Origin: Xiphophorus maculatus
Taxonomy: Eukaryota; Chordata; Actinopteri; Cyprinodontiformes; Poeciliidae
Direction: 5' to 3'
DNA: 64,000 nt
NCBI RefSeq assembly: GCF_002775205.1
Contig: NC_036454.1
Span: 5,895,882-5,959,881, forward strand
The notes under the pieces are model-generated. The model ran no database searches and had not been told where the DNA came from. It saw only the letters and a program-made list of their open reading frames with translations. Shown here piece by piece: positions 56,446 to 64,000 of the stretch (the stretch's first letter is position 1; each line of letters begins with the position of its first letter). Position numbers and translations under genes: made by a program.

Positions 56446-56478
56446 AGGTAACCCCGTTAGCACTTGGGTTGGTTTTAT

Positions 56479-56614
56479 TGGGGCCTGCCATGCAAAGCAA
56501 TGGCAGGAACCTATTACTCTACACCCAACAAGCGTCTCTTTATTATTGGGGCCTGCCATGCAAAGCAATGGCAGGAACCTATTACTCTACACCCAACAAG
56601 CGTCTCTTTATTAT
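56479..56614 (+). repeat. 68-bp tandem duplication of the element's left end
   Basis: The sequence from TTGGGGCCTGCC through CACCCAACAAGCGTCTCTTT occurs twice without change (period 68 bases, starts at 56479 and 56547). The terminal hairpin is therefore doubled. Confidence 0.9.
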
Positions 56615-57679
56615 AATTCTTTATTTTTCTTCCGTCACCGTTAATGCGGCTCATACCGCTGGGTGCACACCTACAAATGAGGTATCAAAACGTGCAGAAA
56701 ATTCACGCCATTGGAGCTATTATTTTTGGTGGGATTTGGGCTTAACGTGGCGACATAATTCGCAAAAAACTGCGAAAAAAACCCCATTATAACTCAATGG
56801 GAAAAATCCTAGAAATACCCTATTTTTGAGGATTTGCTGTGTCGTCACAAATTCACCTAGAAATGCCATTCAAATTTCATTTTGTAGATACGTCTGTGAT
56901 CTCTTCGAAAGTGAAGACGGCTCGTCGATACCAGTTACGGTTTGTCCACAATTTGCCTCTAAGCGACCCAAAGTTTCTCATTTTTGCTCAAGTTAGAGTG
57001 CGTTTCTGGCTGCTTAGAGTGAGAGATGAAGACAACTTTTTCAACCCAAATCATTTTTGAAATCGCCATCACGCCCACAAATATCGCACGATTAGTATCA
57101 AAATCGGTCCTGACATTGATACGCCTGTCTGCTCCGGTAAAATGTTTTCGAAATTTATCTAGACCGTACGGTTTTCTGTCACGGTGCTTCAGAGCAAAGT
57201 CATGCGACAGGATTTTCTGAGGCTGTCTGAGGCTCTCTCCCATGTATTTGAATAGAATTTCAGATCTGGGCACAACATTTCTTTCTCTCATCGCTGTAAA
57301 TGTTCTGAGTGAGGTACAGATATGAATCTCGGGACTATCGCAGAAGACACATTGAACTGTCATACGCTGCAAACGCTTTTCGAATATGTATTACGGTTCC
57401 CGAACAAGAAGGATTTGTTTCCAATGCTTTTTTGTCAGTAAAATGTGTTTGCTCAAACACACAATTGTGTGTTTGAGAGCTCAGCGCTCAGAGCTCACAC
57501 CTGCTGAGACCATTATTTACCATAGCAACGGAACTCAAGAGGCTATTGGCTGCTGATTTGGACTACAGATACGCATCGCTGTAGTTCTATCTATCCTCAG
57601 TTGAAACAGATCAGGACTGAGAACTGGCCTTTAGAACTACCTGCTGCTATGGGCTGTATATAACTGATTGAACTCAGTA

Positions 57680-58410
57680 ACTGTTACACATGGGATTAGT
57701 TTGGAACTTTAAAATTAAGCATACTGAAAATTTCAAAATAAAAGCCTTGAATATTTTACATGACGTAATTGCTCTTTTTGGCCGTATATGACTTTTTCAT
57801 CCAAAGCAATGTTACACATGGGATTAGTTTGGAACTTTAAAATGGAGCATAATAATAATTTCAAAATAAAAGCCTTGAATATTTTACATGACGTAATTGC
57901 TCTTATTGGCCGTATATGACTTTTTCATCCAAAGCAATGTTACACATGGGATTAGTTCGGAACTTTAAAATGGAGCATAATAATAATTTCAAAATAAAAG
58001 CCTTGAATATTTTTACATAATGTAATTGCTTTTTTTGGCCGTATATGACGTTTTCATCCAAAGCACTGTTACACATGGGATTAGTTTTGAACTTTAAAAT
58101 GAAGCTTAACAAAAATTTCAAAATAAAAGCCTTGAATATTTTTACATCATGTAATTGCTCTTTTGAGCTTTATTTGACTTTTTCATCCAAAGCAATGTTA
58201 CACATGGGATTAGTTCGGAACTTTAAAATGGAGCATAATAATAATTTCAAAATAAAAGCCTTGAATATTTTTACATCAGGTAATTGCGCTTTTTGGCTTT
58301 ATGTGACTTTTTTATCCAAAGCACTGTTACACAATGGAATAGTTTGGCCCTCTGAAATGAAGCATACTGAAAATTTCAAAATAAAAGCCTTGAATATTTT
58401 TACGTCATGT
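57680..58410. repeat. 129-bp minisatellite array, copy A
   Basis: About six units, each containing GTTACACATGGGATTAGTTT, a variable TTTAAAATGGAGCATAATAA or TGAAATGAAGCATACTGAAA segment, and TCAAAATAAAAGCCTTGAAT. Units are mostly 126-129 bases; since 129 is divisible by three, open frames run through several units on both strands. Confidence 0.9.
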
Positions 58411-59289
58411 AATTGGGGCCTGCCATGCAAAGCAATGGCAGGAACCTATTGCTATTGTCGGAGAAAGTGTTTCTTTATTCTTTATTTTTCTTCCGTAACC
58501 GTTAATGCGGCTCATACCGCTTGGTGCACACCTACAAATGAGGTATCAAAACCTGCAGAAAATTCACGCCATTCCAGCTATTACTTCTGGTGGGATTTGG
58601 GCTTAACGTGGCGACATAATTCGCAAAAAACTACGAAAAAAACCCCATTATAAGTCAATGGGAAAAATCCTAGAAATACCCTATTTTTGAGGATTTTCTG
58701 TGTCGTCACAAATTCACCTAGAAATGCCATTCAAATTTCATTTTGTAGATACGTCTGTGATCTCTTCGAAAGTGAAGACGGCTCGTCGATACCAGTTACG
58801 GTTTGTCCACAATTTGCCTCTAAGCGACCCAAAGTTTCTCATTTTTCTTCAAATTAGAGTGACAGCCCATCTCGGTTCATATCTGGGCACAACATTTCTT
58901 TCTCTCATCACTGTAAATGCTCTGAGTGAGGTACAGATATGAATCTCGGGACTATCGCAGAAGACACATTGAACTGTCATACGCTTAAAACGCTTTTCGA
59001 ATATGTATTACGGTTCCCGAACAAGAAGGATTTGTTTCCAATGCTTTTTTTCAGTAAAGTGTGTTTGCTCAAACACACTTGTGTGTTTGAGAGCTCAGAG
59101 CTCACAGCTCACACCTGCTGAGACCATTATTTACCATAGCAACGGAACTCAAGAGGCTATTGGCTGCTCATTAGGACTACAAAAACGCATCACTGTAGTT
59201 CTATCTACCCTCAGTTGAAACAGATCAGGACTGAGAACTGGCCTTTAGAACTACCTGCTGCTATCGGCTGTATATAACTGATTTAACTC

Positions 59290-60290
59290 AGTAACTGTTA
59301 CACATGGGATTAGTTTTAAACTTTAAAATTAAGCATACTGAAAATTTCAAAATAAAAGCCTTGAATATTTTACATGACGTAATTGCTCTTTTTGGCCGTA
59401 TATGACTTTTTCATCCAAAGCAATGTTACACATGGGATTAGTTCGGAACTTTAAAATGGAGCATAATAATAATTTCAAAATAAAAGCCTTGAATATTTTT
59501 ACATCAGGTAATTGCTGTTTTTGGCCGTATATGACTTTTTCATCCAAAGCACTGTTACACATGGGATTAGTTTGGAACTTTAAAATGGAGCATAATAATA
59601 ATTTCAAAATAAAAGCCCTGAATATTTTTACATCATGTAATTGCTCTTTTTGGCTTTATCTGACTTTTCCATCCAAAGCACTGTTACACATGGGATTAGT
59701 TTGGAACTTTAAAATTAAGCATACTGAAAATTTCAAAATAAAAGCCTTGAATATTTTACATGACGTAATTGCTCTTTTTGGCCGTATATGACTTTTTCAT
59801 CCAAAGCACTGTTACACGTGGTATTAGTTTGGCCCTCTGAAATGAAGCATACTGAAAATTTCAAAATAAAAGCCTTGAATATTTTTACATCATGTAATTG
59901 CTTTTTTTGGCCGTATATGACTTTTTCATCCAAAGCACTGTTACACATGGGATTAGTTTGGAACTTTAAAATGGAGCATAATAATAATTTCAAAATAAAA
60001 GCCTTGAATATTTTTACATGAGGTAATAGCTCTTTTTGGCTTTTTTTGACTTTTTCATCCAAAGCACTCTTACACGTGGTATTAGTTCGGAACTTAAAAA
60101 TGAAGCATACTGAAAATTTCAAAATAAAAGCCTTGCATTTTTTTACATCAGCTACTTGTGTTTTGAGCATTATATAACTATTTTAACCCAAGGACTATTA
60201 CGCATGTTATTAGTTTGGGCCTTTGAAATGAAGTTTAACAAAACTTCCAAAATAAAAGCCTTGACAACATTTTAAATCGTACCGAATGGT
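59290..60290. repeat. 129-bp minisatellite array, copy B
   Basis: About eight units of the same repeat, the last two more diverged (TTACGCATGTTATTAGTTTG), leading into the GC-rich right module at about 60290-60459. Confidence 0.9.
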
Positions 60291-61519
60291 GTACGTCCGC
60301 CTCGCTTAACGTTCTTGCGGTTCTCCGCGTGCCACTGATTACGTCGCGGCGTTCTTTAGCGTCGACGCCAATTTGTGGCGTGACGACGCCGGGCCCAAGC
60401 CCGACGGGCGCGCCTTGGCAGGCCCCGGCTAAATTTCTTCAGAAATTTTGTTTTTCTAGTTATAGTTCTTTATTTTTCTTCCGTAACCGTTAATGCGGCT
60501 CATACCGCTGGGTGCACACCTACAAATGAGGTATCAAAACGTGCAGAAAATTCACGCCATTGTTGCTATTACTTTTGGTGGGATTTGGGCTTAACGTGGC
60601 GACATAATTCGCAAAAAACTACGAAAAAAACCCCATTATAAGTCAATGGGAAAAATCCTGGAAATACCCTATTTTTGAGGATTTTCTGTGTCGTCACTAA
60701 TTCACGTAGAAATGCCATTCAAATTTCATTTTGTAGATACGTCTGTGATCTCTTCGAAAGTGAAGACGGCTCGTCGATAACAGTTACGGTTTGTCCACAA
60801 TTTGCCTCTAAGCGACCCAAAGTTTCTCATTTTTCCTAAAGTTAGAGTGCTTCTCTCGCTGATTAGAGTGAGAGATCAAGACAACTTTTTCAGCCCAAAT
60901 CATTTTTGAAATCGCCATCACGCCCACAAATATCGCACGATTAGTATCAAAATCGGTCCTGACATTGATACGCCTGTCTGCTCCGGTAAAATGTTTTCGA
61001 AATTTATCTAGACCGTACGGTTTTCTGTCACGGTGCTTCAGAGCAAAGTCATGCGACAGGATTTTCTGAGGCTGTCTGAGGCTCTCTCCCATGTATTTGA
61101 ATAGAATTTCATATCTGGGCACAACATTTCTTTCTCTCATCGCTGTAAATGTTCTGAGTGAGGTACAGATATGAATCTCGGGACTATCGCAGAAGACACA
61201 TTGAACTGTCATACGCTCGAAACGCTTTTCGAATATGTATTACGGTTCCCGAACAAGAAGGATTTGTTTCCAATGCTTTTTTTCAGTAAAGTGTGTTTGC
61301 TCAAACACACTTGTGTGTTTGAGAGCTCACAGCTCAGAGCTCACACCTGCTGAGACCATTATTTGCCATAGCAACGGAACTCAAGAGGCTATTGGCTGCT
61401 GATTTGGACTACGAATACGCATCACTGTAGTTCTATCTATCCTCAGTTGAAACAGATCAGGACTGAGAACTGGCCTTTAGAACTACTGCTGCTATGGGCT
61501 GTATATAACTGATTTAACT

Positions 61520-62385
61520 CAGTAACTGTTACACATGGGATTACTTTGGAACTTTAAAATGGAGCATAATAATAATTTCAAAATAAAAGCCTTGAATAGT
61601 TTTACATCAGGTAATTGCTGTTTTTGGCTTTATTTGACGTTTTCATCCAAAGCACTGTTACACATGGGATTACTTTGGAACTTTAAAATGGAGAATAATA
61701 ATAATTTCAAAATAAAAGCCTTGAATATTTTTACATCAGGTAATTGCTTTTTTTGGCCGTATATGACTTTTTCATCCAAAGCAATGTTACACATGGGATT
61801 AGTTTGGAACTTTAAAATGGAGAATAATAATTTCAAAATAAAAGCCTTGAATATTTTTACATCAGGTAATTGCTGTTTTTGGCTTTATTTGACGTTTTCA
61901 TCCAAAGCACTGTTACACATGGGATTACTTTGGAACTTTAAAATGGAGAATAATAATAATTTCAAAATAAAAGCCTTGAATATTTTTACATCAGGTAATT
62001 GCTCTTTTTGGCTTTATTTGACTTTTTCATCCAAAGCACTGTTACACGTGGTATTAGTTTGGCCCTTTGAAATGAAGCATTCTGAAAATTTCAAAATAAA
62101 AGCCTTGAATAATTTTACATGACGTAATTGCTCTTTTTGGCTTTATTTGACTTTTTCATCCAAAGCACTGTTACACGTGGTATTAGTTTGGCCCTTTGAA
62201 ATGAAGCATACTGAAAATTTCAAAATAAAAGCCTTGAATATTTTTACATCAGCTACTTGTGTTTTGAGCATTATATAACTATTTTAACCCAAGGACTATT
62301 ACGCATGGGATTAGTTTGGCCCTTTGAAATGAAGTTTAACAAAACTTCCAAAATAAAAGCCTCGACAACATTTTAAATCGTACCG
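61520..62385. repeat. 129-bp minisatellite array, copy C
   Basis: About seven units; a plus-strand frame of 195 codons (61535-62122) is open through five of them only because the unit length is a multiple of three. The last unit is the same diverged form as at the end of array B, so B and C come from one parent right half. Confidence 0.9.
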
Positions 62386-62629
62386 AACGGTGCACGTCCG
62401 CCTCGCTTAACGTTCTTGCGGTTCTCCGCGTGCCACTGCTTACGTCGCGGCGTTCTTTGGCGTCGACGCCGATTTGTGGCGCGACGACGCCGGGCCCGAA
62501 CCCCACGGCCGCGCCTCGGCAGGCCCCGGCTAAATTTCTTCCGAAATTTTCTAGTTTAGTGGATCTTTTGCTAAGAAAAATCAAAAAACAAATAAACAAC
62601 AACAACAACAACAAAAAACCCAACCTAGA

Positions 62630-62890
62630 GTAAAGTCGAAATAATACAAGAATAAAGTCATAGTATGACATGAATAAAGTTATAATGATGTGAATAAAGT
62701 CGCACAAGAAAAGAGTCAAACTAATACGGGAATAAAGTTGTAATATTTCAAGAATAAAGTCAGTATTTCAAGAATAAAGTCAAAATAATACCAGAATAAA
62801 GTAATATTATGACTTTAGTCTCATAATATTACAAGCGTATTCTTGTAAAGTTACGACTTTATTCTTGAAATATTATGGCTTTATTATTTG
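62630..62890. repeat. AATAAAGTC / TAATATTAC minisatellite-like block
   Basis: Runs of AAGAATAAAGTC, ATAATACGGGAATAAAGTTG and the inverse GACTTTATTCTTG, so part of the block is inverted. Same vocabulary at about 1680-1790 and 39930-40085. Confidence 0.65.
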
Positions 62891-62989
62891 TATTTATTTA
62901 TAGTAATTTTATATAATTATATAAAATATAATTTATATATATTCTTACATTTTTGTCTCATTTTAAAATATTAAGCAAGATATTGTGAT

Positions 62990-63665
62990 CAGTAGCTGGG
63001 TATTTGAGTATCCTTTTTCTTGTTGTACCAAATACCGTTTTACTCTTTGAGAAAGAGTAAAACGGTAAAACTGTAGTGGAGTACAGTTTTTGTCTACTCT
63101 ACTCGGCTGTGTCAAGAGGTAGAGGCAGAGTTCTCAAAACTTGTACTTAATAAGCACTACTTCAACATGTTTTTATTCAAGTAAAAGTAAAAAGTAGCCT
63201 TCCAAGAAATTACTCAAGAAACAGTAAAAGAAAAAGTACCTGGTAAAAAGTTTACTTAAGTACTGAGTAACTAATCAAATGATCAATTATTAAATATTTA
63301 AAAATTACATAATCCAAAATATAAAGTTAAGTGAAAATTTTGGTATTTTAATGACCAAAATGACAAGTCATGTGAGTAACAAAAAATAAAATCAGGCAAA
63401 AGAAAATGTTTCCAGATCAGTTTCTTTTAATTAAAGAAAACTTATGAAACTTTAACAAAAACTGCAGATTTGTGTCTGTGTGAATTTGTGGTTAAAACAC
63501 GTTTGTTCTTCATTCAGTAAAGCAGAGAATCCAGACATTTTCCTTCATTATAAAATTACTCAAGTTAAAAAGTACGACGTAGCAAAATACTCCTAAAAGT
63601 ACGTTTTTTCAAAAAAAGTTACCCAAGTAACTGTAATTGAGTAAATGTAACTAGTTACTACCCAA
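62990..63665. repeat. Dispersed 'AGTAACTAGTTAC / TACTTGAGTA' repeat, copy 2
   Basis: Starts near GATCAGTAGCTGGGTATTTG and ends ATGTAACTAGTTACTACCCA. Contains TACTCAAGAAACAG and AAGTAACTGTAATTGAGTAA. Longer relative of the copy at 13985-14150. Confidence 0.55.
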
Positions 63666-64000
63666 CTCTGACTGTGAACGAAATGATGTCGAAGTTCGCC
63701 AAGTTTCTCCTTCGGAACGCTCGCGTCGTGATGCGTTCAAGAAAGTCGAAGACCGCAGCCACTCCTCGGACCGCAGCAGCAGCGGCGGCAGCAGCAGCAG
63801 CATCCTCCATTAAAGTGTCACTGCTCGAGTCCCCGCATCTCCTTTCCCTTTTCTTGGACAACACCGCTCCCCTTACTAGGATGTCGGTACGCGGCGGGGG
63901 TTTGTTTGGGAGAGCCGAGGCCAGAGGACGGCGCCTCCGCGTATTTTTTCTGGCGTGACTGGAAGGCAGCGGAGCGACAATGGATCTGGTTCGGAGGAGA
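63666..64000 (+). other. GC-rich block, possible first exon of a gene continuing beyond the window
   Basis: CpG content rises sharply after the repeat ends. A GCAGCAGCAGCGGCGGCAGC run would give about ten alanines in a frame starting near 63683. A separate ATG in good context (GCGACAATGG, 63980) opens a frame MDLVRRR to the window edge. I cannot name the gene; either start may be non-coding 5' sequence. Confidence 0.35.

Larger units (their letters stand above)
56475..62554. mobile_element. Compound Helitron/Helentron-like non-autonomous locus, three related copies
   Basis: Copy A about 56475-58410, copy B about 58411-60459, copy C about 60461-62554. Each has a left module (ATTCTTTATTTTTCTTCCGT onward), then an array of about 129-bp units. 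B and C add a GC-rich right module of about 170 bases. A and B start with GGGGCCTGCC and a hairpin (CCTGCCAT...ATGGCAGG). The right modules of B and C carry the inverse, GGCAGGCCCC (60417-60426, 62518-62527), then a palindrome (AAATTTCTTCAGAAATTT in B, with one base changed in the loop in C), then CTAG (60456-60459, 62551-62554) and T. A short subterminal inverse repeat plus a 3' hairpin before CTAG fits Helitron2/Helentron-derived HINE elements, whose interiors are often tandem repeats. No Rep/helicase coding is present. The left modules of A and C keep a parallel minus-strand frame of about 135 codons (56959-57372, 60808-61212), but the differences I can see mostly change residues, so I do not call a gene. 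Confidence 0.6.

Noticed and set aside
56959..57372. Minus-strand frame of 137 codons, repeated at 60808-61212, as a conserved protein gene
   Set aside because: It lies in the left module of a repeated element. The differences between the two copies mostly change residues, copy B has deleted part of it, and it resembles no family I know.
61535..62122. 195-codon plus-strand frame as a repeat protein
   Set aside because: It is simply five minisatellite units with a length divisible by three; the opposite strand is open as well and there is no start context or splice support.

Overview
The window is nuclear DNA from a ray-finned fish, probably a percomorph. The reasons are spliced vertebrate genes with GT-AG introns, an AT-rich genome full of teleost-style repeats (hAT remnants with 8-bp target duplications, LINE tails, Tc1-like debris, foldback elements), and protein sequences that align closely with vertebrate orthologues known from human 9q34.11. 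The exact species cannot be read from the sequence. Exon models were assembled by eye; in every complete gene the summed exon lengths are divisible by three and the phases agree across all introns.

Layout. Positions 71-12627 (minus): the 3'-directed part of a PKN3-type protein kinase. It runs from HR1 repeats through the C2-like region to the glycine loop of the kinase domain; the rest of the kinase lies left of the window. Positions 14933-19253 (plus): SET (272 aa, 8 exons). Positions 20134-20997 (minus): a two-exon gene for a secreted CULT-domain (cereblon thalidomide-binding fold) protein of 189 aa, tail-to-tail with SET and head-to-head with the next gene. Positions 21943-37304 (plus): ODF2/cenexin (783 aa, 16 exons), a mother-centriole and cilium coiled-coil protein, with an RFX X-box-like site about 240 bp before its start codon. 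Positions 38431-49670 (plus): GLE1 (728 aa, 15 exons), the mRNA export factor. Positions 51236-56148 (minus): PTGES2 (378 aa, 7 exons), a membrane-associated prostaglandin E synthase with a glutaredoxin-type CPFC motif.

Positions 56475-62554 are a 6-kb compound mobile locus: three related copies of a non-coding element. It has a terminal hairpin, arrays of a unit of about 129 bp, a GC-rich right end carrying the inverse of the left-end GGGGCCTGCC, and a hairpin followed by CTAG. This looks like a Helitron/Helentron-type non-autonomous element and is the most unusual part of the window. The last 340 bases are GC-rich and may be the first exon of another plus-strand gene.

The genes do not form a pathway. 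They are a conserved synteny block (PKN3, SET, ODF2, GLE1 and PTGES2 share one human chromosome band), with local inversion and the extra CULT gene. Introns and intergenic DNA are mostly repeats; several nested insertions can be dated relative to each other by their target duplications.
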